The position numbers were made by a program, and so were the translations under genes. A stretch of DNA of 64,000 nucleotides. It comes from Acheta domesticus. Lineage: Eukaryota > Arthropoda > Insecta > Orthoptera > Gryllidae. The stretch's first letter is position 1; each line of letters begins with the position of its first letter. This document shows, in pieces, positions 22,370 to 33,368 of this stretch. The notes under the pieces were generated by a model. That model worked only from the letters and a program-made list of their open reading frames with translations. It was not told the DNA's origin and searched no databases. The stretch is from contig JAHLJT010008756.1 in assembly GCA_031308135.1 (NCBI GenBank), forward strand, positions 107,462,415 through 107,526,414, given 5' to 3'.

Positions 22370-24298
22370 ATTAACTAGTGGTGCTTCCAACGCACAGACT
22401 TTCTCGCTCTGTTCTATAGGTCCATTTTGCTATTCCACTATTTCATAAACCAAAAAAACTGTATTATACCAGCAAACCTTTTCGGTACCAAAGCCCGACA
22501 ACCGAAACTCAAATTCAACGAACCGGCACTTATACCACTACGCAACACAAACACCGTCACTGTTGAACAGAACCATGAAAGAATAGAACCGACCTATAAA
22601 ATGGTAAATGCATGATTAAGAAACAATTGATACGATGGCAAAACGCTTTACAAATACAAGAGAAGTAAAAAATTGTTAAAAGTTAATTATTTGAACAAAT
22701 CTATACAGACATTTCCAGATCATTTATCGCAATTACTTATATTTTAGTCAATACGTAATTCTATCGCTTTTATCATTAGGAGCCGGTAATTTTCAACATA
22801 CGAAAAACGTGTCTTTCAAACATGACCAAGCAAGGTAGCGATAAACCGCATTACGAAGTATTCGTAAGGCTAGAAAGTATCATAATTTCGGAACCGTTAG
22901 GGATTGTAAGTTTATCGCATGCCTTCTGGTTATATTGTATTACAATTTAACGTTAAAATGCTCATAATTTTATTTAAATTGGTTCATACAGATATATAGT
23001 AGACAACGGTTGATTTGACATGTCATACGCTTCAGAAATCGAATGACAGAGTTGAAAAGTTGTTTAAAAGACGCAGTAGGGAAAACACAGACAAGTCCTG
23101 TCTATTTATCTATATTGAATCTATTCGTGAGTAGAAGTATTTCAAATAATTTTCAATAAAGTATCAACACTCTTCAGTGTTCTTTTCCTGCAACATCACA
23201 TTCATCAAATTAAAATTCCCCACGGGGGATCGAACTCGGTACCTTCCTTACTGAAGGGGTCAACCCGTAGGTGCATTAACCAAACGCGTTACGAGAACGA
23301 CTTGGGAACATCTGCTAATATTGCAGTCATAACGATCTTGTATCAGTTCTCTTATTAAGAAGCCGGTAATTGTCAACATGCGAAAAACATGTCTTTCAAA
23401 AAACATGACCAAGAAAGGCAGCATTCAACGGTTTACTCAACATAATTTATCGGATGATCGGCATTTGGAAAATAACTACTGCGAGAAAGTATGTGCCATT
23501 CTATAGCACCACTAGTTTATTTATATATTTACCTTCCCTTCTTACACACGTGCAGAAAACTTAAAGAAAAAATTTGGAGCGGTTTTTGAGAAATTTTTTT
23601 TTGTCAATTTGAATCGCAATTTACGCAAATACTATTCGTTTTTCCAAAAAATGGTACATGACCGTCATTTGAAGTGCTAATTTTGTACAACCGACTTTGT
23701 CTGAAGCGAAAAACTGTATCTTCAATTTTCCAGTTTTTAAACAGTTTTTTGCAATTTTCGAAAATTAGGGCCTATAAACGAAAATGATGCCTACGTCATT
23801 CCCTTCAACGTTCTTCGCACTATTCAACAACAAAATATAATCAAAAAATTTGGAGCCATTTTTCTTTAATTTACAAAATCTCAAAATGGGCTTCATGTAA
23901 AGTATCCTCAAATACTAAGATATCGGTTTCAAATTCAAGAGGCCTTGAGACGAGTAAAAACCATTGGTGAATATCAATTTTGAAGAAAATCGACCGAACG
24001 GTTTAGGCGCTAGCGTTGACCACAGACGGACAGACGGACGGACGGACGGACGGACAGACGGACAGACGGACGGAATGCCGTCAATCGATTTTGAAGTATG
24101 AGGAAGCAACAAATCATGGATTTTGACTACACCACGAGATAGAGGATTTTTTTTCTAAATTTAGCAACAGGTTTTATCCACTTTTTTGTCACCAGACCCC
24201 TGCTATAAGAGATTTTCTGGCGAAAATTCTCCGTTTTCCGCCGCACGATTACATAACTTTCTCTTCTTACGAAGTATTCGTAAGGCGAGAAAGTAAAA
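22370..24298 (-). repeat. composite repeat arm (R2 plus SINE-like units), left copy
   Basis: Read on the minus strand, from right to left, the order is as follows. The R2 hairpin is at 24255-24294 (CTTACGAAGTATTCGTAAG core). The R2 body with a GACG microsatellite is at about 24025-24075. A tRNA-like head follows, with a B-box-like GAGTTCGATCCCC at 23225-23237. A second degenerate R2 hairpin is at 22853-22880. Last is a second tRNA-like segment (about 22475-22560) ending in the GCACCACTAG-type end near 22375. The same order occurs in the opposite orientation at 34742-36530. Confidence 0.75.
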
Positions 24299-25075
24299 AG
24301 TACTACAACGTGTGGCTTTCTGAAGATAAAATTTTACTGCCTTTGCCGGAATTCTAAGCTTGCCGACTTAAGTCTTGTTTCTCAGCGGCATATAAATCAA
24401 CCCGCCACTGCTATCGCACTTTTAGTTACTTTCGGGCAAGGTATAATTTCAATTATCATCAATACTGAAATAATTATTTCTAGATTATAGACAAGAAGCG
24501 TACTAAAATATTCCAAAATATTAGGTATTTTTTTCCATTACGTTCATACATGTAATTCGAGTGGATACTAATATCTGGTTGTTCGTAACTGCTGCAATTT
24601 TGTAGCAGCAAAAGCTAATTTTGAATGGTGCATTGCGGAACTACTGTTCTAAATATTAACCTTTCCAATCTCTACTTGCATGAGCGCAATTTTATTGAAG
24701 GTGCACCGCTTCTAAAAAAAACCCTAATTAGAGCAATATTTATTTTGCAGAGCCGGTAAGAAATATGGATAGTTATTGATGTGAATTACTTTGAACAGTC
24801 ATTGCTAGAAAGATAAATCTCTTAATTAAAAAGAAATCGAAATTTGAGGAGACATGACGAAATGTTCCCTTTATGAACATCAGGAGTAACTGGAGTAACT
24901 ATTAATAATGTGGCAGAAGTTTCTGGCTGCAAAGAAGAAACATTTAACTCCATTTGGTGCCGCATTTAGATAGTGAAAATAGAAGAAAGTGTGCTTTTAC
25001 CAGAACATCAAGGGATATTTTGTTTGTTTTTCGTTAGTGAACAATTCTTTCCGGATGCAACGACACTCTACGTAC

Positions 25076-25798
25076 CTGATCAACAACTATAGAATATTCC
25101 GCATTGAGTAGATCCTTCATTTTCCAAATGACGGAAAGCTTGTACACGGGCATTAATAGCTGCACTTTATCATCAATTAATTGTTGCTCTTGCGAACCTG
25201 CAATCACTTTCCCCACCATTCCCAGTTTTTGCAGTAGCTTGGCGAACTCATAGTCACGACCTCCTATATGCTCTTCACCTCTTCTATCGCGCCAAACAAA
25301 GTGCTCCCGAAGTGAATATCCGAATCGAAAATCCTTTACATTTTCAACACCAATGTTAAGTTGCAATTTTTTTGTGCGTTCATCAAGTTGCTGTTTGCAG
25401 AACTTTGACACTGTCTCTCCTAAAATGGACCACTTCTTTGCAACCGGGTCATATCCTCTGGAGAAAAGCACCACTGGAGTTTGAAATGGCAACAGATGAA
25501 TCACACGTTCTATACCGAAATGTCGAAAGAGTAAGGTGTATAATAATCGCAACTTTTCCTCTTTCATATCAAAATGGCTGTGCAAAATTATAAAAATTCC
25601 GAGAGGGTTAATAGATTTGTAAGTGGCGACGATGCGGAATAACACCCAGGGGTTCATTTGTTCAGAAATCACACTCATTACATGAACGTATCCACGAGAA
25701 GTATGGTTTAAAGATAATATAACTGGGATGTTGGCAGTATGTGCTGAGACTTCGATGCTTGCAGTTGGAGCCAGATCCGCAAAGCGAACCATCAGTGC
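25076..25798 (-). CDS. ionotropic receptor gene A, middle exon (amino-terminal region and first ligand-binding lobe)
   Basis: This 723-bp exon, 241 codons with no stop, runs from an acceptor (CAG just above 25798) to a donor at 25075 (VVDQ, then GTACGT). It starts ALMVRFADLAPTASIEV, parallel to VLMIRFVDLPKPAS in gene B, so the ATG inside it is not the true start. The C-terminal half holds the first ligand-binding lobe (FRFGYSLREHFVW, then GGRDYEFAKLLQKLGM), which resembles the glutamate-receptor S1 lobe but has lost clear glutamate-binding residues, as in most divergent IRs. It joins in phase 0 to the exon at 20067-21056. The upstream leader exon is probably 39878-40048. Confidence 0.85.
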
Positions 25799-25801
25799 CT
25801 G

Positions 25802-26550
25802 CGCATAAGGGAAGAACAGAACAATTTTGATTAGAAAATTCCTTCTTTCAGCTCAACACCTTAATAGTATCTACTCGGGTGAGCATGTGCGAAATGTAAT
25901 TTAGGAGGAATGCAAGGTAGATAATCGTTATTTTTGACAAACTTGGAATTTACCTCCTTTAGCAGTATGACGAAAACGTAAAGTTAAATGAATTCCGTGG
26001 TGGCAGCAGAGATGTTGTTGTAAACCAAAGTGATTCAGGAGTTACTGACTAAGTTAATTTAAAAATATATACAATGTTATAAATAATTAACGAGATATAT
26101 GTTTCGGGAATCTTATCTCATCTTCAGTGGCTTTACAGAGAAGAATATGATTACCTATCAAATTTTATTTCTAGAGACCAGAAGTTTGGCAAATGCCTTT
26201 TTATTTTTACACTTATCTCTTTTAACAAAAGGAGTTGCATACTTGCGGAGTTGCGTTTTAATAATTTTCCTTTTTCGCCTATTTTAACTTCTGATTCCAA
26301 TTTTTGGAATTCTGCCTTATTTTTTCTTCCTTTTTAGTCATTATTTTGCTTTTTTGCCTCGCACCGATCTCGGTCAAATTAGAAAGGTACCTACTCTCTT
26401 AGACAGAAAAAGTGTTTCACCCAGAAGGAAGCGACCGAATTGTTTGAAACTTGGCGGGTCGGTTCCACATCGGAAGACAACTCACTGATTCCGTTTACAT
26501 CTCGCAGAGCGCGCGCGCGTCGGACCATCCACCCGGCTCTCAAAGGGCGT
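25802..26550. other. unassigned DNA within the proposed 14-kb intron of gene A
   Basis: No repeat family or coding domain was recognised. A short GC-rich patch with a GCGCGCGCGCG run lies near 26509-26519. Confidence 0.35.
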
Positions 26551-26552
26551 TT

Positions 26553-26685
26553 TTTGGCGCCAAACAGACTGTCTCAGATGGATCGTCTGTGGTAGCATCG
26601 TGACATGTTCGATATGTTTGGTGCCAAACAGTCTCTGTCTCCGGTGGATTATTTGTGGTCAGATGTTTAATATGCAGCGACAACA
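26553..26685. repeat. imperfect tandem duplication of about 68 bp
   Basis: Two neighbouring units begin TTTGGCGCCAAACAG and TTTGGTGCCAAACAG and share GTCTC, GGTGGAT or GATGGAT, TGTGGT and the GATATG or AATATG ending. No coding sense was found. Confidence 0.6.
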
Positions 26686-26934
26686 ATGCGCGCGCCGCAC
26701 GGTGGTCTGAATAGGGTCGAAAGGCGCGAAGAATATTAAGTTGAATAACTATTTATTTAGTGATTTTAAAACCGTGTTTTGAGTATGAATCTGAAAAAAC
26801 ATGTTCTAGATATGAAATACTAATAGTTCAATTAATTTATATTGTTTATTTATTTATTATGCCGCTTCTGGTATGACATCCTGCGCTGACGCTTCGACTG
26901 CTGACTGCACTTCCACTGTCAATTGTTCACTTAA

Positions 26935-27330
26935 TATCAAATATTTATTTCACGGAGATGTATTTCTATGTTGTTTTATAATTGCTTGTCAATGATCACT
27001 TACTTGAAGTGGCACTTTTTTCAAAGCTCGCCATGTAAAGTTTAAACTTTTGTCATTTTCAAAAAGGCAGGCCACAATGACTCTTGTTAACGAAAACGTA
27101 TTACCAAATGTCCACTTAATAACATTTATTAATTTCACGGAAATGTGTTTAGTTGTTTTTGTGTAATTGCTAGTCAAAAATAACTTTCTTTTGGATAAGG
27201 CGCTTTCTTTCAAATCTCGTCATGGAAATTTTAAACGGTCGCCATTTTAAAAGAAGCAAGTTGAGGCGGTTGTTGTTAACGAAAAAACATCAACAAATAT
27301 CCAATTAATTATAGTTATTAATTTCACGAT
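26935..27330. repeat. tandem repeat, about 187-bp period, 2.1 copies
   Basis: The block ATTAATTTCACGG recurs at about 26946, 27132 and 27321. The inner landmarks also repeat in order: 'tgtaattgct', 'aagctcgccatg' or 'aatctcgtcatgg', 'gttaacgaaaa', then 'ccaattaa' or 'ccacttaa'. Confidence 0.65.
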
Positions 27331-28370
27331 GGGGAGGGTCTGGGAGGCCTCGGCAGAACATACCAACGGAGGGCAGGAGGATTGTCCGACAGGCTGTGAC
27401 TGAGCCAGCGTCAGGTCGTCGCTTGCGGATCTTCAGCGCGCAACTCAACCCACAGTGAGACATCCCGTGTTCAACCGCACCATTACCAGACATCCACATG
27501 ACTTGTGATTACGATGTCCCCATGGCGTGGCCGTGCAGATGACCCCCCTTCACGGTTCGCCAAAGACAGCAACTTCGCTAGAAATCATTTGAAGCACATT
27601 AACTCACAAATTCAATAGTGTTTACAAATTGCAGAAAATGTGCATATTAATGGTATGAGAGATCTTTCAAAAAATTACATATATGTAATCTTTTAGAAAA
27701 ACAAGAGAATACAGCAAAATTAATTCTACGTCATCTTAAACACATCAATAAACACTATCTGAATGAAAAGTTTGGAGAAAAACATTGGGAATATTTAAGA
27801 GAAAATGGCGTTTGAGCATTTCTGAAAATGCGGAAGTTTGAGCTAGTTTTCACAGAAAACGGTTGCGTTTTCCTGAACCTTTATCTTTATTATTAAAAGC
27901 ATATATACTCATAAATACAATAAACTGAGCAAATCGCCGCTAATGTAAATATTAACGACTTGAGAGACATGTCAACAAATCACATTTTTGTAATTTCTGG
28001 AAAAAAAACAAAAGAAAAGAGCAATATGGCGTTTATGTCATCTCATAGAGTACATTCAGCACTACACCTTCCAAAAGTTTAAAGAAAAATTTGGAGCCAT
28101 TTTTCAGAAAATCTTGTTTAGTTATTTTTAAAATTGCACGTAATATTGCGCGGAAACAACTAAAAATATCAAAAAATGTACATGACCTTAATGGAAGAAT
28201 AAACAAATTTTATTTGAAGGGAAAATCTCGATCTTCAATTTTGTACTTGGAAAAAAAACGCCGAAAAAAAATAAAAATTTTGCAATCTTCGAAAATTCAG
28301 AGTTAACCGTGAAAATCAGAGTAATGCCACGTTAATAAGTGTATTGAACACTATTATTACAACATTTTAA

Positions 28371-30113
28371 GACTAGAAGGACCGGAATTTCGTTCTACCT
28401 AGAAGGACCGTTGTGTGTCATTTTGACACATGATTTCTTGAGCGCATGAAAAACTATTATTATATGTTTTTCTTACGTACTTCAATGTAAAGTGGATAAA
28501 TGAATAAATGCACATATTTCTGGACATTTTAATACAGTCTATTTCAAACAGTTTTAAGTTACAAAATACAAAATTGTAGAAACTTTTAACTGAACTTGAA
28601 ATAATAGAGGGGATACTGAGGAATGAATGAAAACGTTAATGAATATTTGCTAGTTTATGAAATTTTAATGTTCATATTAATGGAGAAAGAAAAAAATTAA
28701 ACACAATGTAGGCATTTTAATTTTTTTCTCATAGCATTTTCTGTAAACTAACTTTCCACTCATACAACATGCAGGGGAAGTAAAGTTGTTGTTATTGCTT
28801 TCTCTTTGACAATGCTTCCTTTTCATATGATTAGTTGTAACAGTGCTTTCTATCAAGAGTGAAGGGTAAGATTTAACATTTTTAGACGATATTTCATCTA
28901 CTATCGAAATTGCAATCTGTAAGTAGATGTTTGTCTTGCATCTTTCTTGAACAATATCTATGCATTTGCTGTTGGAATATCTAGGATCTTGAATAAAATG
29001 TGAACTGGCCATCATCACCGTCTTGCGCACACTGTATATATACGAACAATCTGATGGAATGTGTCTATCTCCGCCTATGCTTTTATAAAAAACGTCTTAG
29101 GCTTCTTTTTCCTAGATTTCTGTGTGCTGATGCTGTCACGTAAGGTGCTTAGGATTCGAAAACTTTTATTCTATTTTCAATAATAATCTGTGAGAATTTG
29201 ACCAAATTTTTGTTTGTCCAAAGTTGTAAAATTCACTATGACAAAACAGCCTCGATTTTTTGAGTGTTTTTGCGTCAAGTGTAAGATCTTTCTAATTACT
29301 TCTCATTATACCTATGAAGCTTATTTTGTTCATGTTCAGCTTTTCTGCTAGTGCCACAGAAGGAAAAGTTATCAAAAGCAGTTCATGTTCAAGCCTCTCC
29401 TCCCCTCACTAAGTTCCGACTGCTGCTTTTCCTACTTCTTGGATACTACTGGACACTTCTTCTTGTTCTTCTACTTATTCACTAGAATCTATACCAGAAT
29501 TCTTGATTTCATCACCCATGACATTTGCTTCCTCAGATATGTCTCCATATGCTGTCACTGCCACCTTCACTGTTTTCTTTAGTAAAATTTTAAAGTTCAA
29601 GATGTATTTATTATACCTTCAGTCCTTTATCTGTACTCATTACACAAAGTTTCACACACACACACACACGCACACTCACGGCTTACAATTACGTTCTGCC
29701 CACGGAAAGTTCTCTGTAACACCTACAGTGGATTCTAAAAGAACAGAATGTATCCGGCGATTTCTACCGGATCGTTATCATCACCATGCATTGAATTTCA
29801 AGAAGGCAACAACAGTCTTATCAATTTGAAAACTAGAGATATATCACTTCCAATAGGAAATGGAAGTAAGATAAAAAATGAAATATCAAGACTTGGAAGT
29901 GTATACTGTGTCAATATGACACATGGCGGTCCTTCTAGGTATATCTAAGATTTTTTCCAATTCTATGAAAATCACAGGATTGAGCTTTACAACGCATGAA
30001 GTTCATGCTCTAAAGAAAGCACTTACAAAGAACCAATTTTCTAACTTTTAAAACTCAAGCATCGTAGTATGTGTCACAAATGTGTCATTTTGACACACTC
30101 GGTCCTTCTAGTG
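28371..30113 (-). mobile_element. piggyBac-superfamily transposon, degenerate
   Basis: TTAA flanks both ends (28367-28370 and 30114-30117). The ends are inverted repeats starting GACTAGAAGGACCG and CACTAGAAGGACCG, each followed by TGTGTCATTTTGACACA-type text. Minus-strand fragments match the piggyBac transposase order: an acidic amino-terminal stretch (SEEANVMGDE), then FIGIMRSN (the G.. RKNK region), then SIGG-D and YSVRKT (the KGGVD...YS..RKT region). The intact stretch 28677-29030 ends with a Cys-containing tail (CCMSGK...YRKCYEKK). Multiple stops and frameshifts show the gene is dead. It inserted into the R1 sequence TTTAAAG. Confidence 0.82.
29655..29680. repeat. CA microsatellite
   Basis: This is an uninterrupted run of CA dinucleotides inside the piggyBac element. 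Confidence 0.85.
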
Positions 30114-30174
30114 TTAAAAAAAATTTGAGCAATTTTGAGAAAATTTTGAAAATGTCTGGGGGCTTCATACAAAG

Positions 30175-30709
30175 TGTCGTGGTCGCCCGCGCGCGCCTTT
30201 GAAAGGGCCTCCACAGGAACGTGGCAGCGAGGCGGAGAGGCGCCCGCATGGTTCCTTTGCCGCCCGGGAGAGAGCGCGCGCCTTAGAGCCGCAGGAGCCG
30301 TCACGCTCCAGTCAGCGCAGCAGAACTCGCACCCACCCTTACGGGCGGGTTGGCCGGCGATCCTTCACCCCCGAGGGGGTATAAATCACCCCCCGTCGGG
30401 AGAGGCCGGCAGTTCGAGTCATCCCGGCGAGTTGCGAGGTATCGGCTACTGTATTGTGATTTCGAAGACGGCTACGCTACACGACACGGATTCTTCTTCT
30501 GGACCTCGTTGGACTGCGGCAACAATCCCGGCACATCTCCTCGACTTCGCATCGACCATCGCTGTTTCTGGTACATCTCCTGGACTTTGGACATTTTGGA
30601 CACGACACGGACTATTATACTCGTATTCTGGAACTGTGCCTGCACAGAAGCGTCTCTTTTCTAATAAACCAATTTTACCTAAGTTTTCTTGTTAATTTTG
30701 GTCACAACA
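30175..30709 (+). mobile_element. solo LTR of an LTR retrotransposon
   Basis: This 535-bp block starts TGTCGTG and ends CACAACA, the TG...CA ends expected of an LTR. It is flanked by the direct duplication CAAAG (30170-30174 and 30710-30714). Inside are a TATAAATC box at 30380-30387 and an AATAAA polyadenylation signal at 30663-30668, in the order promoter, R region, polyadenylation signal. No internal coding region accompanies it, so it is a recombination product of a full element. It sits inside R1 and is far GC-richer than its host sequence. Confidence 0.85.
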
Positions 30710-31135
30710 CAAAGTACACCCAAAAATTAATGAATATTTTCAAAATCTCAGATCTTCAACTGAGGCCAAATGGACAGGGGTGTCTTTAATTCGGAAAAAT
30801 CCTACGTATGGTTTAGGTGCTGGTGTGGTTAATGCAGCGGTGAAACGGACAGACGGACGGACGGACGTTTTGCCATCAATTGTTTTTTTCGGTATCGAGG
30901 ACCTACAAAACAGAGATTTAGCTACACTAAGATGTTAGAGGATCTTTTTCTTAAATTAGAAACTGTATTTATACACTTTTTTGTTATCAGGACCCATCAA
31001 TAAACTTTTTCTGCAGAAAAAGAGAAAGGCTTTTTCTGCGCCGTTTTCTCGCGCAACATTACATACCTTTCCATATACTACGTATATTACTCTGTATATA
31101 CGTATGTATACGGGAAAGTAAAACCTGAGAATATT

Positions 31136-31654
31136 TGAACACTAAGTTGAATAAAATTTAAAATTATAGAAAGAATAGTGCAAGTCACTCAACAACTGCC
31201 AACGATCGCAGTCCAATCGCATGATTTAAATATTGACGGTATCTGCAAGTATGTCTGGAAGTATGAACGCCCAGTTGCAAACACATATTGTAAATAATAC
31301 ACCGTTTTAAATTAAACTCAAGGTGTCAATTCAATATGTAAACATCGTTTGAGCAACATTCGCATGTACCGAAGTGAAGTCTAAGCCTTCTAAATTGTTT
31401 ATAATGGTAACAAATGGTAATTAGTACTCAAAGGTGAAAATATTAGTTTGACTATTTTTTGGCTCGGAATTGCTTTTCTTGAGGTAAGGACGCAGGAAAT
31501 AATCTAATACTTTTTAGTATACAAATAATTTTTCAATTTTTGCACCCCAACAAGCTGGCACACTGACTCTCCAAAACCCTCTCCATTCCTCATAAGAAAT
31601 CAAGGAAAGTTAAATAAAAGAGTAGGGTTGTACCAATCCGGTATTTTCGCACAT
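31136..31654. other. unassigned DNA
   Basis: This AT-rich stretch lies between two R1 copies. No gene or repeat family was recognised. Confidence 0.35.
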
Positions 31655-32255
31655 ATTTTCGCAAATCTCTTATCTTCAATTTTGTAGTTGGAGAAAGACG
31701 CCGAAAAAATCAAATTTTCACAATTTTCGAAAATTCAGAGTTATCCGTGAAAATCGGACGTATGCCATGTTAATAAGTGTATTTTACTCTATTCATACAA
31801 GAAATTTAAAGAAAAACTTTGGAGCCGTTTTTGAGAAAATTTTGAAAATCGCCTGGGGGCTTTATATAAAGTACCCCCAAATTTTGAAGAATCTTTTTCA
31901 AAATCTCAAAGCTTCCACTATAATTAGATCGACCGGGAATATCCATTTTGGAAGAAATCGTAAGTATGGTTTAGGCGCAAGCAGTGTTCACAGACGGACA
32001 GACAGACAGACGGACGTTTTCCTTTCAATTGGTTTTTCGGTATCAAGGACCAACAAAAGAGGGTTTCTGGCTACACAAGTGTTAGGGGATTTTTTTTCTT
32101 AATTTAGCAACTGGTTTTATCCACTTTTTTCTTTTCACGGCTCGGCAATTAATTTTTTCTGCCGAAAATTGGCCATTTTTTTCGGGCAGCATTACATAAC
32201 TTTCCCTATACTACGTATATCACTCCGTTTATACTTACGTATACGGGAAAGTAAA
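31655..32255 (-). repeat. R1 dispersed repeat, well-preserved copy
   Basis: The order is 'gagaaagacgccgaaaaa', 'ggagccgtttttgagaaaat', 'taaagtaccccc', 'gatcgaccgggaatat', a GACGGACAGACAGACAGACG microsatellite (31994-32013), 'atcaaggacc', 'tttagcaactggttttatcc' and the terminal palindrome at 32198-32252. It is a useful reference for the R1 consensus. Confidence 0.75.
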
Positions 32256-32349
32256 AATAATGCGCCAAACAGTTTCTACAAATCAATTTCTTGAACGTGA
32301 GAAACATCTCAAAACTGCAAAAAAATTATTAATAGTATCTCGATAATAT

Positions 32350-33368
32350 TTTTTTTTTGTTTGAAGGCTTGGCAACTAAGGTCTCTAGTCTTTTTACTGT
32401 TTATTATAAAAGTCACATACACAAGTACAATCTACACTTACAATTCAAATTTTATGAAACAAATTTGCCTCTCAGGAATTTCAACGTCCTGCCAGTCGCC
32501 GTTGTGTCCATTCCTAGGTCCTCCTTCAGATCCCCCTTCATTCCACATCTGTCTCCGATTGTTGCGAGATTCACACAGTCCGTTAGTAGATGCTTCACTG
32601 TTAAAACTCCACCGCAGTCGCAGACAGGTGGTTCCTCATTGTGCAGCATGAATGAAGATGTTATCTTTGTGTGGCGTATTCTTAGCCTGGTTAAGCCCAC
32701 TTGTTCTCGTCGAGTGTTAGCTGACGTGTACTGCCCATTTTTCACACTTTGCTTGATCAGGTTTAATTTCGTTTCAAGGCTATTCCATGTGGTTTGCCAT
32801 GCTCTGAAGATACACTTTAAAGCAGCATTTCTTGCATCTTGAGGTCGTACTTCCGTATCAATTTCTAATTGTTTATTTGCGGCATTTCTTGCTGCAGAAG
32901 TGGCTTCTTCGTTGCCTGAGATACCTATGCGCCCAGGGCACCAGATAAATGTAACTGATGCTTCTCGCTGTCTTAATTTGTGACATGATAGAAGTATCAT
33001 TTGCAGCATTGGGTCCACAGGTAGGCGTCTATCTGTGGTGTTAAGAAAGCTGAGCGAATCTGTGCAGATGACAAATCTTCTTGGATTGAGAGTTTCACTA
33101 TATCGCAAAGCTTGCAATACTGCAAACAATTCAGCGGTGTACACACACGCTTCTAGGGGAAGTGTCCATGTTTTTGATGTGCCTTCAGTTACAAATGCAC
33201 TTCCAACTCCATTTTTGGTTCTTGATCCTTCGGTGTAGATATTTGTGATTTGCGATGTATTCTTCGAGAACTGATTTAAATCCGATTTTTAGTTCTGCGG
33301 GGAGGCATTCTTTTTTCTTTACACTGGTTGTGTTGAGTCAAACATCTGGCAGTGACAGCATTTTTACT
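32350..33368 (-). pseudogene. I-clade LINE 3' fragment with RNase H domain
   Basis: The minus-strand frame (about 33300 to 32452) encodes an RNase H domain as found in I-type LINEs. It has IYTEGSRTKNGVGSAF at the position of the first catalytic block, ACVYTAELFAVLQAL, ICTDSLSFLNT and the WCPGRIGISGNE block. A C-terminal segment with LRIRHTKITSSF and a Cys/His cluster (CDCGGVLTVKHLLTDC) follows. The 3' end is a T-run on the plus strand at 32350-32358, i.e. a poly-A tail. The 5' end is truncated where an R2 hairpin begins. The frame is unusually intact for a fragment; the first catalytic Asp of the YTDGS block reads Glu. Confidence 0.8.

Larger units (their letters stand above)
21060..25073 (-). 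other. intron of ionotropic receptor gene A (contains repeats)
   Basis: The intron is bounded by a GTACGT donor (minus strand, at 25075) and a CAG acceptor (21057-21059). It contains a 27-bp hairpin (21604-21664) and the composite repeat arm at 22370-24298. The matching intron of gene B is only 168 bp, so nearly all of this length is later insertion. Confidence 0.75.
27600..31135 (-). repeat. R1 dispersed repeat split by two later insertions
   Basis: R1 sequence occupies 27600-28370, resumes at 30114-30174, and resumes again at 30710-31135, ending at the palindrome 31075-31119. Removing the piggyBac element (28371-30113) and the solo LTR (30175-30709) restores a continuous R1 consensus, as judged against the copy at 31655-32255. 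Confidence 0.8.
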
